Of a stretch of DNA of 64,000 bases, positions 51,537 to 60,298 are shown piece after piece; position 1 is the stretch's first letter; every line of letters begins with the position of its first letter. Below the pieces are notes generated by a model. It searched no databases and was not told where the DNA came from. It saw only the letters and a program-made list of their open reading frames with translations. The stretch is from CAVQBJ01 sp963819075 (lineage in GTDB: Bacteria > Actinomycetota > Thermoleophilia > Solirubrobacterales > Solirubrobacteraceae), in the NCBI GenBank assembly GCA_963819075.1, contig CAWFUP010000006.1, forward strand, positions 124,001 to 188,000, written 5' to 3'. Both the position numbers and the translations under genes were made by a program.

Positions 51537-53270
51537 CTACGCGTCCTCTTCGCCCCAGTAGAAGCGCCGGCCGCGCAGCAGCGATGCCACCGCGGCGATG
51601 AGGCAGGCGATGGCGGCGAACGAGAACGCCGTGGTGAGGGCGCTCGCGAACGGCACGGCGATGAGGCGGGGGAAGAAGCTGTGGCCGGTGAGGATCGCGA
51701 CCTGCGCATGGGTGAGGCCGGCCAGCGCATGGGCGCCGAGTAGGGAACGCACGGGGTTGTAGCCGAGGAAGGCCGCGAACAGCGTCGACACCGGAGGCAG
51801 GTGCGCGACGTGCGACGCGGTGGCGGCCGGTACCCCGTGGGCGACGAGGCCACTCGTCAGCGCGTCGGGAAGGCCGTGGGAGAAGCCGACGATCAGCAGC
51901 GAGAAGAAGATGCCGATCGACAGCACCATGGCCGAGTTCTGGAACGTCGTCGTCATGCCGGCGCCGGCGCCGCGCTCGGCCGGCGGGATGCTGTTCATCA
52001 CCGCCGCCCGGTTGGGCGAGGCGAACAGTCCCATGCCGATGCCGTTCATCAGCAGCAGGAGCGCAAACACCGGATAGCTGAAGTCGACGGGGAGCAGCAT
52101 GAGCAACAGAAACGACGCCGCGGCGAGCAGCATGCCTCCGGTCGCGAACGGCCGGGCGCCGTAGCGGTCCGAGAGGATCCCCGAGCACGGTCCGGCGACG
52201 AGGAACCCGAGGATCATCGGCAGCATGTAGATGCCCGCCCAAAGCGGGGTGTCGACGAAGTCGTAGCCGTGCAGGGGCAGCCAGATTCCCTGCAGCCAGA
52301 TGATGAGCGTGAACTGCAGGCCGCCGCGGCCGAGCGCGGCGAGCAGGTTCGCGACGTTGCCGGCGCTGAAGGCGCGGATCCGGAACAGCCCGAGGCGGAA
52401 CATCGGCTGGGCCACCCTGGTCTCGATCAGGCAGAAGACGGCGAGCAGCACGAGGCCGCCGCCGATGAGCCCGAGGACGCGCGGGCTCGTCCAGCCCATC
52501 ACGTGGTCGCCGTACGGGCGGATGCCGTAGGTGATGCCGACCATGATCGCGATGAGCCCGACCGCGAAGGTGACGTTGCCCCACCAATCGATCCGCGCCG
52601 GGTGACGCTTGGAGAGGTCGCGAAGGCTCGTGTAGGCCCAGATCGTTCCGATCACGCCGACCGGAACGGAGACGAGGAAGATGAGCCGCCAGGAGATCGG
52701 CGCGAGCAGGCCGCCGAGCACGAGGCCCATGGTCGTGCCGCCGATGCCGGCGATGTTGTTGATGCCGAGCGCGGTGCCGCGCTGGGAGGCCGGGAACGCG
52801 TCGGTGAGGATCGCGTTGGAGTTGCCGAGCAACATCGCTCCACCAAACCCCTGGCCGATGCGCATGATGATCAGCCACAGCGCGCCGTCGGTGCCCTTCA
52901 TCCAGGTCACCGACAGCAGGACCGAGAAGATCGTGAAGACGAGGAAGCCGAGGTTGTACGTGCGCACCCGACCGTAGATGTCGCCGAGGCGGCCGAGGCT
53001 GACCACGAGCACCGCGGTGACGATCAGGAAGCCCATGATCATCCACAGCAGGTAGCTCGTGTTCCCCGGCGTGAGCGGGTTCAGCTCGATGCCGCGGAAG
53101 ATGTCCGGCAGCGAGATCAGCACGATCGACCCGTCGATCGTCACGATGAGCACGCCCAGCGTGATGTTGGAGAGCGCGATCCACTTGTAGTGGGGGCCGG
53201 GCGCGGCCGGCACGCGCGCACTCGGCGCGGCCGCGGGGGGCGGCTGGAGGGCGAGTTCTGCCACTCCCAT
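51537..53270 (-). CDS. MFS multidrug exporter, DHA2 (14-helix EmrB/QacA) family
   Basis: A 577-residue drug:H+ antiporter with 14 membrane helices. Helix 1 is followed by TIDGSIVLISLPDI (motif D1 of DHA2 proteins), motif A reads GRLGDIYGRVRTYN, and motif C-like GGTTMGLVLGGLLAPISWR is in helix 5. The loop after helix 13 is enlarged (HGLPDALTSGLVAHGV and on). The substrate is not readable. A CTTACG/CGTAAG inverted repeat begins 5 bases upstream of the ATG, probably a regulator site. Confidence 0.93.
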   Translation of the reverse strand: MGVAELALQPPPAAAPSARVPAAPGPHYKWIALSNITLGVLIVTIDGSIVLISLPDIFRGIELNPLTPGNTSYLLWMIMGFLIVTAVLVVSLGRLGDIYGRVRTYNLGFLVFTIFSVLLSVTWMKGTDGALWLIIMRIGQGFGGAMLLGNSNAILTDAFPASQRGTALGINNIAGIGGTTMGLVLGGLLAPISWRLIFLVSVPVGVIGTIWAYTSLRDLSKRHPARIDWWGNVTFAVGLIAIMVGITYGIRPYGDHVMGWTSPRVLGLIGGGLVLLAVFCLIETRVAQPMFRLGLFRIRAFSAGNVANLLAALGRGGLQFTLIIWLQGIWLPLHGYDFVDTPLWAGIYMLPMILGFLVAGPCSGILSDRYGARPFATGGMLLAAASFLLLMLLPVDFSYPVFALLLLMNGIGMGLFASPNRAAVMNSIPPAERGAGAGMTTTFQNSAMVLSIGIFFSLLIVGFSHGLPDALTSGLVAHGVPAATASHVAHLPPVSTLFAAFLGYNPVRSLLGAHALAGLTHAQVAILTGHSFFPRLIAVPFASALTTAFSFAAIACLIAAVASLLRGRRFYWGEEDA

Positions 53271-53274
53271 GAAT

Positions 53275-53296
53275 CTTACGCGAACGTCAACGTAAG
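53275..53296. promoter_or_regulatory. Inverted-repeat operator abutting the MFS exporter start
   Basis: CTTACG (53275-53280) and CGTAAG (53291-53296) form a 6-bp inverted repeat with a 10-base centre, ending 4 bases before the exporter's start codon on the minus strand. The inner sequence contains TTGACG, which could be a -35. The arrangement suits a TetR- or MerR-type regulator, none of which is adjacent. Confidence 0.45.
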
Positions 53297-53336
53297 GCTC
53301 GCCGGTTGGGCGAGCCTCGGTCGCTCGGCGGAGGCG

Positions 53337-54179
53337 TCAGCTCGAGCGCGCCGCGGCGGTCGCGGCGGCCGCCGGGCGCTCATCGGGATCGTCGGCGCCG
53401 CGCTGGGAGCGCACGAACCAGACGAGCCCGGCGATCGCTAGCACCGCGGCGACATACAGGTTCAGCCGCAGTCCGAAGATGTGGTGCGCGGGGTCGACCC
53501 GCAGCGACTCCTCGAAGATCCGGAACGCCGAGTAGCCGGCGACGTAGAGCGCGAACAGGCCCGGAGGGCGGATGCGGCGGTGGTGCCCGAGCCACACGAG
53601 CGCGGCGGCGAGTGAGAGGTTCCAGATGATCTCGTAGAGGAACGTCGGGTGGAACGTCGCGTAGTTGAGGTACGCCGCGGGGCGATGCGCGACGTCGATC
53701 TCCAACCCCCAGGGGAGCGACGTCGGGCCGCCGAAGAGCTCCTGGTTGAAGTAGTTGCCCATGCGCCCGATCGACTGCGCGACGAGCAACGCCGGGGCCA
53801 CGCAGTCCATGAACAGCGGCACGTTGGCGTGACGCCGTCGGAGCACGAGGATCCCGGCGGCGCTCCCGGCGGCGATCCCGCCCCAGATGCCGAGCCCTCC
53901 GTCCCAGACCGCGAACGGGCCCCACCAATGAGGTGGCACGAGGTTCGAGCTCGTGATGTCGAAGTACAGACGGCCCCCGAGCACGCCCGCCGGGAAGCCC
54001 CACAGCGCGCATTCCTGCACGAGCTCGCGATGGCCGCCGAGCGCCTCCCAGCGGCGCGAGGTGATGAGGATCGCCGCGATCACCGCGAACACGTACGCGA
54101 TGCCGTAGGCGTGGACGAAGAACGGCCCGACGTGAAATCCGTTCGACGACGGGCTCGGGATGAAGCCGAGCGGGGGCAT
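53337..54179 (-). CDS. lgt: Prolipoprotein diacylglyceryl transferase (Lgt)
   Basis: A 280-residue polytopic enzyme that attaches diacylglycerol to the lipobox cysteine of prelipoproteins. It has the N-terminal YGIAYVFAVIAAI, GGRLYFDI, WDGGLGIWGGIAAG (catalytic loop in high-GC Gram-positives) and the Lgt signature GRMGNYFNQELFGGPTSLPWG, followed by PTFLYEIIWN and a late FRIFEESLR. Complete and in family length. Lipoproteins in this window (26560, 40830) would be substrates. A GH76 gene lies 24 bases upstream on the same strand. Confidence 0.96.
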   Translation of the reverse strand: MPPLGFIPSPSSNGFHVGPFFVHAYGIAYVFAVIAAILITSRRWEALGGHRELVQECALWGFPAGVLGGRLYFDITSSNLVPPHWWGPFAVWDGGLGIWGGIAAGSAAGILVLRRRHANVPLFMDCVAPALLVAQSIGRMGNYFNQELFGGPTSLPWGLEIDVAHRPAAYLNYATFHPTFLYEIIWNLSLAAALVWLGHHRRIRPPGLFALYVAGYSAFRIFEESLRVDPAHHIFGLRLNLYVAAVLAIAGLVWFVRSQRGADDPDERPAAAATAAARSS

Positions 54180-54203
54180 CGAACCTATCTTCGCAGCCGG
54201 GCT

Positions 54204-55374
54204 CTAGAAGTATGCGCTCGGCGGCTCGGCGAGGAGCGCGTAGACCTGCACCATCGCCGCCTGGTCGAGCAGCTGCGTCTGACCGCCCGGATCGGCCAGG
54301 AAGAGGTTGTTCGTCGGGTCGCGGACGTTGTACCACTCGTCGTTGGCGAACCACTGCGCGAACCGCTGGTAGCGCGGATCGCCGCTCACGCCGCCGAGGA
54401 GCAGGAGGTTGCGGATGTAGATCGCGTCGAAGCCGACCGGCTGCACGGCGAGATCCTGAGGGGTGAAGATCGCCAGCCCGGCCTGGGCGGTCGCCTCGGC
54501 CTGGGCGAGGTAGCCGCCGTTGTGCGTGGCCTGGTAGAGCATCACCCCGGCCCCGATCATCGTGCCCTGGTTGTAGGTCCACTCGGTGGGATCGAGGGTG
54601 CCGTGGCCGTCGACGTGATCGCCGTACAGGCCGTCGGTGTGGAGCAGGCAGTCGCGGGTCCAGTTGTACATGCCGATCGCCCATTGCAGATCGGCCTGGT
54701 TGGCCGTCGTCAGGTACAGCTGAGCGCCGAGCTCGGCTCCGGTCGCGTTGCTGACGGTGTTCCGATCGCCGTTGAGCGCGATGTTCTGCCACGGGACGCC
54801 CCCTGGGCAGGCGATGCCGGGCGTCGTGTCCCACTGGTCGGTGACCATCGTCAGCAGGCCGGCAGCCGTGGTCAGCAGGCTCGGAACGTGGTTGAGGTGG
54901 TACAGGCGCAGCAGCTCGATCCCGATCCACTCGTTGTCGTCGTTGAAGCGGTCCCCGACCGGTGTCGTCCCGGCCGCCGTCGAGATGTAGCCGGCCGGCG
55001 CGGGATCGACTGTGATCGGCGTAGGCCTGCAGGCCGCTCAGCCGGGCGGCCAGGTCCGCCGAGTAGCGCGCGTGCAGCCCCGGCAGCGCGGCGACCGAGA
55101 TCGTCGCCGCCATCGCCTGGGAGTAGGGCCAGGCGTCGGATTGGGGGTACAGCCCGGTGCTCGGGCTGTAGTAGGCGTTCTGCATCGCCGCGTAGGCGAG
55201 CAGCGCATGCTGCTCGTTGAGCGCGGCCTGCTGAGCGGCGGCGCCCTTCGGGGCGCTCGACTTGGGGGTCGCCACGCGCCGGCTCGTCGCCCCATGGCGT
55301 GCCGGACGGGCTCCGGCCGGCGCCGGAACGGCAGCGAGCAGCAACGCCACGAGCGCCAGCGCGGCGGCGCTCAT
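54204..55374 (-). pseudogene. Glycoside hydrolase family 76 (alpha-1,6-mannanase-like), frameshifted
   Basis: The first frame gives a signal peptide (SAAALALVALLLAAVPAPAGA) and a helical region with LLAYAAMQNAYYSPSTGLYP up to LQAYAD near 55020. One base away the frame continues ITVDPAPAGYISTAAG, then GDRFNDDNEWIGIELLR with the paired aspartates that are nucleophile and acid/base in GH76. It runs on through LGAQLYLTTANQ, WTRDCLL, TYNQGTMIGAGVMLYQ and RNLLLLGG to TAG at 54204. One extra base (or two missing) explains the break. Repaired length is about 390 residues. GH76 cleaves alpha-1,6-mannan, so surface polymer remodelling is likely. Confidence 0.82.
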
Positions 55375-55477
55375 CCTCTGTACACCGCGAACGTGGGCCA
55401 TCAAGAGACAGCAACACCGTATCCGACGGAATGTCTCGCTCCTGCACGCGCGCGACCAGCGGGGGGCGGGCAACGGC

Positions 55478-56150
55478 TCAGGCCACCGGCTGCTGGATCT
55501 CGCGCAACTGGAAGTACAGAACGGCGGAGGCGATCGACAGCAGCGGCAGCGTGAGGACGCTCACGGCGACCTCGGCCACGAGCGCGGCCACGGAACCGGC
55601 CGAGGCGGCGAGGATCTCGATCGTCCCGCCGACGATCAGCACGAGCAGGGCGAACAGGATGATGACGCCGAACACGGCCCAGCCGTGGCCGCGCACGAGC
55701 TCGCGGCTGCGGTCGAGCGCACGCAGTCCGCCGGGGTGCTCGACGACGACAACCGGCGCCGCCACCGCCCACAGCGTGAGCAGGATGAGCCCGGGCACGA
55801 TCAGGATGAAGCCGACCGCCTCGCCGACGCCGGCGACGATGCTGACGAGGAGCAGCTCGCCGAGCACCGGGCGCACCGCGCGCAGCAGCTGGCCGGCGCT
55901 CGCATCGCGCCGCCCGTCCTGCAGGTCGGCCACGAGCTCGGCGATCATGCCCGTGAACAGCGAGGCGGCGACGAGGTCGAGCGCGAGCACGACGATCGCC
56001 AAGCCCGGGGCGCGCGTTGAGCACGAGCGCGGCCACGAACGCCTCGATGACGAAGACGACGGCCGCCGCCGGGAAGAGGATCGGCGCCTGGTCGACGTAG
56101 ATCGCGAACACGCGGCGAACGACCTTGCCGACGTCGAGGGGGCCGGTCAT
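55478..56150 (-). pseudogene. Polytopic membrane protein (glycerophosphodiesterase-membrane-domain-like), frameshifted
   Basis: The start reads TGPLDVGKVVRRVFAIYVDQAPILFPAA, then a helix ending LVLNARPG near 56005. One base away the frame continues LAIVVLALDLVAASLFTGMI, LLVSIVAGVGEAVGFILIVPG, VEHPGGLRALDRSRELVRG and three more helices to TGA at 55478. The repaired protein is about 224 residues with five to six helices. The motif of a conserved RSxxLVRG segment after a helix is shared with YciC/GlpQ-membrane-domain-type proteins. Function unknown. One extra C around 56003-56006 explains the break. Confidence 0.72.
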
Positions 56151-56197
56151 CGGCCGACGAGTCTACGGAGGCGCTCCGACACTTGGCCGGTCGGCGC

Positions 56198-57406
56198 TCA
56201 GGATCCGGCGAGCGAGGGATCGGTCGAGGCGGCGGGGGGAACGCCGCCGAGCGGAGGCTCGTCGCCGACGATCGGCTGAGCCGAGCGGGAGCTCCACGCG
56301 GGGAACGCCTCGCGCGAGGGCTCCCCGTCGACTTCGCTCGTCACGACGCGATTGCGTCCGGCGCGCTTGGCGGCGTACAGGGCGCGGTCGGCCTCCTTGA
56401 ACATCCGTTCGTACTGCACGTCATCGCCTCGTGCCGCAGACAGCCCGGCGGAGATCGTCACCGCGACCCCGCCCGGCCGGCTCGCATCGATTGCCGCGCG
56501 GATCCGCTCGGCGACCTCGCGCCCGCCCGCGAGGTCGATGCCGGGAAGGACGATGAGAAACTCCTCGCCGCCGAGCCGGTAGACGAGCTCGAACGAGCGC
56601 AGGCCCTTGCGCATCTCGTAAGCGACGTCGCGGAGGACCGCGTCACCGACATCGTGGCCGTTGGCGTCGTTGACCTCCTTGAACTCGTCCACGTCGCACA
56701 GCACGAGGCACACAGGCTGGTCGGCGATCCTCGCCTGCTGGCGGATCTCGACGAAGCGGGGGCTGAGCGCGTGGCGGTTGAGCAGACCGGTGAGGGGATC
56801 GAGGACGGCCTCGTCACGATGCCGCAGCTCGGCATCCTGCAGCGCCGCGACGATGGCCACGACGCCGATGAGCAGGGCCAGGGTGCTGAACAGCGGGGTC
56901 GGGTTGGCCACGACGGCGGCGGTGTGAACGCCGAGCGTCGACAGCAGCATGGCGAGGATCGTCACGACGACGGCGACGGCCACGACGCGCGGGCGAAAGC
57001 GCGCCGCCACGACGGCTGAGGGCATCACGAGCCAGGGCAGCGCCGGGCTCGTCGGGCCGCCGGTCACGGCGACGCCGACGGCCATCACGGCGATCGTGTT
57101 GAGGATGGCCACGGCGCTGACGATCTCCGGGTAGGCGCTCCGCGCCATGCGGCGCTCGACCGTGAGGTAATCGACGGCGACGAGCGCGAAGAGCATGAGC
57201 GTCCACCATCCATAGCGCGGGGCAGCGAGCAGCAGGGCGACGCCGATGGCAAGCGAGCCGGCGTAGCGGATGGTGCGCACGCGGCTGTTCGCATCGACGA
57301 TGCGGCGCCGGTCGAGGTCGGTCGGACACAGCCAGCGGCTGGCGCGCCCGCGGACGCCGAGCTCCACGGCCTCGTAATCCTGGTATGTATGGACGCCTGG
57401 CTGCAC
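56198..57406 (-). CDS. Membrane-bound diguanylate cyclase (GGDEF)
   Basis: A 402-residue protein with about six helices (residues 45-190) as sensor and a C-terminal GGDEF domain. The domain has DPLTGLLNRHALS, LVLCDVDEFKEVNDANGHDVGD and an intact active site GGEEF, with KEADRALYAAKRAGRNRV at its end. It should make c-di-GMP from two GTP. It lies 285 bp downstream of the riboswitch-controlled WxL-like gene on the same strand, so enzyme and sensor RNA are neighbours. A 45-residue tail after the domain is Pro/Ser-rich. Confidence 0.93.
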   Translation of the reverse strand: MQPGVHTYQDYEAVELGVRGRASRWLCPTDLDRRRIVDANSRVRTIRYAGSLAIGVALLLAAPRYGWWTLMLFALVAVDYLTVERRMARSAYPEIVSAVAILNTIAVMAVGVAVTGGPTSPALPWLVMPSAVVAARFRPRVVAVAVVVTILAMLLSTLGVHTAAVVANPTPLFSTLALLIGVVAIVAALQDAELRHRDEAVLDPLTGLLNRHALSPRFVEIRQQARIADQPVCLVLCDVDEFKEVNDANGHDVGDAVLRDVAYEMRKGLRSFELVYRLGGEEFLIVLPGIDLAGGREVAERIRAAIDASRPGGVAVTISAGLSAARGDDVQYERMFKEADRALYAAKRAGRNRVVTSEVDGEPSREAFPAWSSRSAQPIVGDEPPLGGVPPAASTDPSLAGS

Positions 57407-57691
57407 GTATCGGTAACGATCGGGCAGTCGCGCGTCTGACTAAAGGCCTTTCGGCAAAGACCGACCATTCGTCCAGGCGCCGCGTCGCAGAGCTGCGCAA
57501 AGCTGCGCATCGCTGCTCGCGCTTGACGGAAGGCTCGACTGGGTAATGACGCTCGCGCCCGTTTCTGCACGAGTCGAGCCCGGCGTCGGGCACGCGGAGG
57601 CGCCTCTGGAGTGAGCGACCGGCCGCTACGGGCGAGGAGGGAGCTCGCAGCGGCCGGCCGGTTCATCTCGCGGTGGGTCCGAGGGGGTCAG
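57407..57691. other. Intergenic region upstream of the GGDEF gene
   Basis: The 285 bp hold no ORF that I trust. A hairpin at 57619 lies at the 3' side of the WxL-like gene, and repeats of GCTGCGC around 57490-57510 give local symmetry. I see no GEMM aptamer here: GCGCAAAGCTGCGC lacks the rest of the consensus. Confidence 0.4.
57619..57657 (-). terminator. Hairpin downstream of the WxL-like gene
   Basis: CCGGCCGCT (57619-57627) and AGCGGCCGG (57649-57657) form a perfect 9-bp stem with a 21-base loop, starting 34 bases beyond the stop codon of the WxL-like gene on the minus strand. No T tract. Probable terminator separating it from the GGDEF gene. Confidence 0.45.
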
Positions 57692-58237
57692 TCAGGGACC
57701 ACTCGCGACGGTGACCGTCGTGTTCACCGTTTGTTCCGCTGGCGTACCGTCGAGCACGAGGGTCGTCGCCATGCCCCCCATGCCGGAGCCGGGTGTCGCA
57801 TTGAACACCTTCACGGAGGCTCCCGTGAGCGGGACGGTCAGCGGATAAGAGATACTGGTTGTCGGCAGCGTGCACGTCGAGTTCTCCGTGCAGCTGAAGA
57901 CGGGCCGCTGCAGCTGCGCCCGGTTGCGCGACGGGCCGGCCGCGGGCCGCGCCGTGAGGAACACCGACCAGCCGGCTCCGTTCCCGCGGGCGTCGATCAC
58001 GTCGAGCGGAACGAGCAGCCGCTGCGGGTCGGCGGGATCGACGCTCGCGGCGCCGCCTCCGACGGTCAGGGTCCCGGGGTTGATGATGGCGCGCGCGATG
58101 AGCGTGTCGGCCGCAGCCGGGGTCGCCGGAACGAGGCACGCGACCGCAGCCAGGACTGCGGCGACGGACAGGGATCCTACGGACAACGGTGCTGCTCGTT
58201 GGGGTCGGCACGAAGCCAACACCTGGGGCGGGAGCAA
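57692..58237 (-). CDS. Secreted WxL-like surface protein under riboswitch control
   Basis: A 181-residue protein. GGAGG lies 5 bases before a TTG start. A signal peptide (about residues 18-44, VAAVLAAVACLVPATPAAA) is followed by a beta-rich domain. GTLTVGGGAASVDP, VPLDVIDARGNGAGWSVFLTA and the late GMGGMATTLVLDGTPA resemble the WxL cell-surface domain, although only one W-x pair (GWSV) is evident. A CxxxSxC pair (FSCTENSTC) may form a disulfide. A GEMM aptamer sits just upstream, so expression should follow c-di-GMP or a related dinucleotide, consistent with a surface-attachment role. Family call moderate, regulation strong. Confidence 0.65.
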   Translation of the reverse strand: MLPPQVLASCRPQRAAPLSVGSLSVAAVLAAVACLVPATPAAADTLIARAIINPGTLTVGGGAASVDPADPQRLLVPLDVIDARGNGAGWSVFLTARPAAGPSRNRAQLQRPVFSCTENSTCTLPTTSISYPLTVPLTGASVKVFNATPGSGMGGMATTLVLDGTPAEQTVNTTVTVASGP

Positions 58238-58255
58238 TGCGGCCTCCGAACGGTA

Positions 58256-58275
58256 TCTGGGTAATGCCGCCCAGA
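58256..58275 (-). promoter_or_regulatory. Expression-platform hairpin after the riboswitch
   Basis: TCTGGG and CCCAGA form a 6-bp stem with an 8-base loop directly after the aptamer and just before the GGAGG of the WxL-like gene. CGTTC next to the ribosome site can also pair with GAACG at the aptamer 3' end. These are the parts expected of a ligand-switched translation or attenuation platform. Confidence 0.45.
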
Positions 58276-58277
58276 CA

Positions 58278-58362
58278 TCGTTCCTTCGGTAACCCGGCTG
58301 GCTCCCTGGGGGAGCTCCGTGGCTTTGCGGACCCGCCTCGCGACGGGGGTGCCTTTATCGGG
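58278..58362 (-). ncRNA. Cyclic di-GMP-I (GEMM) riboswitch aptamer
   Basis: On the minus strand the element reads AAAGGCACC, then a stem CCCGTC with GNRA loop GCGA and GGCGGG. The hallmark CCGCAAAGCCACGG follows, then a second stem GCTCCC-CCA-GGGAGC, and CAGCCGGGTTACCGAAGG closes it. ACGCAAAGCC with a tetraloop-capped helix before it and GGTTACCG after it is the GEMM-I pattern, including the tetraloop-receptor design. It lies about 40 bases before the start of the WxL-like gene. Whether the ligand is c-di-GMP or 3',3'-cGAMP depends on single bases I cannot align by eye. Confidence 0.88.
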
Positions 58363-58483
58363 GGCATTGCCGTTGTGTATGTAGGTTGCCCAACGGTTGT
58401 ACCACCGCCTCCCGAGGCCTGCACGCGAAGCGGACGTTCGTTCGAGGGGGACAGGATCGCCGCCACGCGCCATAGTGCCCGGC

Positions 58484-59257
58484 ATGACCACTGAAGAGAG
58501 CACCCTCACCGGAACCGTCGCCCTTGTCACCGGCGCCTCGAGCGGCATCGGCGAGGCCGCCGCGGCCACGCTTGCGCGCCACGGCGCGGCGGTCGCCCTC
58601 GTCGCCCGCCGCACCGACCGTCTCCAGTCGCTCGCGGAGCGCATCGGCGCCGCGGGCGGTCGCGCCCTCGTCATCGCCGCCGACATCACCGTCGAAGAGC
58701 AGGCGCGCTCGGCCGTCGAGCGCGCCGTCAACGAGCTCGGACGCCTCGATACGGTCGTCAACAACGCCGGCGTGATGCTCCTCGGCCCGATCGGCGGTGC
58801 GCCGCTCGACGAATGGGAGCGCATGATCGACATCAACGTGCGCGGGCTGTTGTACACCACCCACGCCGCGCTCGAGCATCTGCTGCGGGCCGCCGAGCGA
58901 GAGCCGCGACATGTCGCCGACATCGTCAACGTCAGCTCGGTCGCCGGGCGCGTCGCGCGCAACGGGAGCGGCGTCTACAACGCGAGCAAGCACGCCGTCG
59001 GCGCGTTCAGCGAGTCGCTGCGCCAGGAGGTGACCACGCGACACGTGCGCGTCTCGCTGATCGAGCCGGGCGCGGTGGAGACCGAGCTCGCGTCGCACAA
59101 CCGCCCCGAGGTCCTCGAGACGATCGCCGCGCGGTTCGGCGGAATCCAGCGACTGCAGGCGCAGGACATCGCCGACGCGATCGCCTACGTCGTGACCCGC
59201 CCGCGCCGCGTTGCCATCAACGAGGTGCTCGTACGGCCGACCGAGCAGCAGGGGTGA
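58484..59257 (+). CDS. Short-chain dehydrogenase/reductase
   Basis: A 257-residue classical SDR: cofactor loop VTGASSGIGEAAA, VVNNAGVML, catalytic Ser in VNVSSVAGR and YNASKHAV (Tyr, Lys). PGAVETELASHN follows in the substrate lid. It resembles the YdfG/serine-type or clavulanate-dehydrogenase-like group of NADP enzymes; the substrate is unknown. The ATG at 58484 precedes the beta strand TLTGTVALVTG. It starts about 120 bases from the divergent riboswitch leader. Its stop codon directly abuts that of the convergent deacetylase. Confidence 0.92.
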   Translation: MTTEESTLTGTVALVTGASSGIGEAAAATLARHGAAVALVARRTDRLQSLAERIGAAGGRALVIAADITVEEQARSAVERAVNELGRLDTVVNNAGVMLLGPIGGAPLDEWERMIDINVRGLLYTTHAALEHLLRAAEREPRHVADIVNVSSVAGRVARNGSGVYNASKHAVGAFSESLRQEVTTRHVRVSLIEPGAVETELASHNRPEVLETIAARFGGIQRLQAQDIADAIAYVVTRPRRVAINEVLVRPTEQQG

Positions 59258-60139
59258 TCAGCGGCGCTGCACGATCGACCCGGCGGGCAGCGGCGCCGCG
59301 ACGCCCTCGTTGCGGCAGTTGCGCGTGCAGCGGACGTAGACCGTGGGCAGGCCGAGTAGCTGCGGCACGGTCTCGAAGCGATAGCCGCGCGCCCGCAGCG
59401 CCGCGATGATCGCCGGGTAGGCGGCCAGCGTCTGCCCACGCGGGCCGCCCCCATCGTGGGAGATGATGATCGAGCCCGGCCGCACCTGGGCGAGCACACG
59501 CTGCTCGATCGCGGCGATGCCGGGTTGCGTGTAGTCGCTCGGGTCGACGTTCCAGATGACGGTGGCGAGCCCGAGTGCCCGGGCCGCGCCGATCACGCGG
59601 GCGTCGTAGGCGCCGTAGGGGGGACGAAAGACGCACGGCGTGTACCCGGTGAGGCGCTCGATCACGGCCTGCGTCGGCTGCAGCTGTCCGGCGATGTCAC
59701 CGACGCCCGTGAGGTTCGGGTGGGTGAACGTGTGGTTGCCGAGGGCGTCGCCGTAGCGCAGCTCGGTCTGTAGCGTCGTCGCGTACGAGGCGGTCACCTG
59801 GCGGCCGATCATGAAGAAGGTCGCGACGGCGCGGTTGCGCGCGATCATGTGTACGAAGGCCGGCGTGTCGGACCACGGGCCGTCGTCGAAGGTGAGCGCG
59901 ACGACCTTCCTTGCCGGCCCGTACGCGCGGGCGATCGCCGGGCCGCGAAGGCGACAGCCGATGGCCCGGTAGGCAGTCCTCGGCGCCGGCGCGAGGGTCG
60001 TCGGGCGGCCCGGCGCTGGCGCGGAGCGGCCGGTCGGTCCGGTCAGTCCGGGGGGCTTTGCCGCCGGCGCCCGCGCGCCGACTGCGACGGCGCCGCCGAG
60101 CACGAGCGCGAGGATGCCGAGCAGGCGGCGCGGGAGCAC
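59258..60139 (-). CDS. Polysaccharide deacetylase (NodB domain), secreted
   Basis: A 293-residue CE4 enzyme with an N-terminal signal or anchor (LLGILALVLGGAVAVGA) and a Pro-rich spacer. The NodB domain has VALTFDDGPWSDT (metal-binding Asp pair), NHTFTHPNL (His ligands), FRPPYGAYD, NVDPSDYTQPG and IIISHDGGG. The catalytic set looks complete. A Cys pair near the C terminus (RCTRNC) may form a disulfide. GTG start. It is the second deacetylase in the window, after 36195. Confidence 0.93.
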   Translation of the reverse strand: MLPRRLLGILALVLGGAVAVGARAPAAKPPGLTGPTGRSAPAPGRPTTLAPAPRTAYRAIGCRLRGPAIARAYGPARKVVALTFDDGPWSDTPAFVHMIARNRAVATFFMIGRQVTASYATTLQTELRYGDALGNHTFTHPNLTGVGDIAGQLQPTQAVIERLTGYTPCVFRPPYGAYDARVIGAARALGLATVIWNVDPSDYTQPGIAAIEQRVLAQVRPGSIIISHDGGGPRGQTLAAYPAIIAALRARGYRFETVPQLLGLPTVYVRCTRNCRNEGVAAPLPAGSIVQRR

Positions 60140-60298
60140 GCGAACATCCTCTCACGGGCGGTTAGAGTTGAACGGCAGCGCACCGATGGGTGACCCGGCG
60201 TGTTGCTCAGATACACCGGCGATCGTGGCGGTGCGGGTCTGCGTGCCGTGCGGCGGCGCACGGTCGCCGGCCGAACGGCCGTTACGCGCGCGAGTCAC

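Noticed and set aside
53380..55473. One very long minus-strand frame spanning GH76 and Lgt
   Set aside because: Only its first about 130 residues are real (GH76 N terminus); beyond the frameshift it is a GC-rich out-of-frame reading of GH76 and Lgt.
58243..58255. AGATACCGTTCGG on the minus strand shared with the P450 operator region
   Set aside because: Thirteen bases match, but the second palindrome arm is lost (CGGAGG instead of CGGTAT), so it is probably chance.
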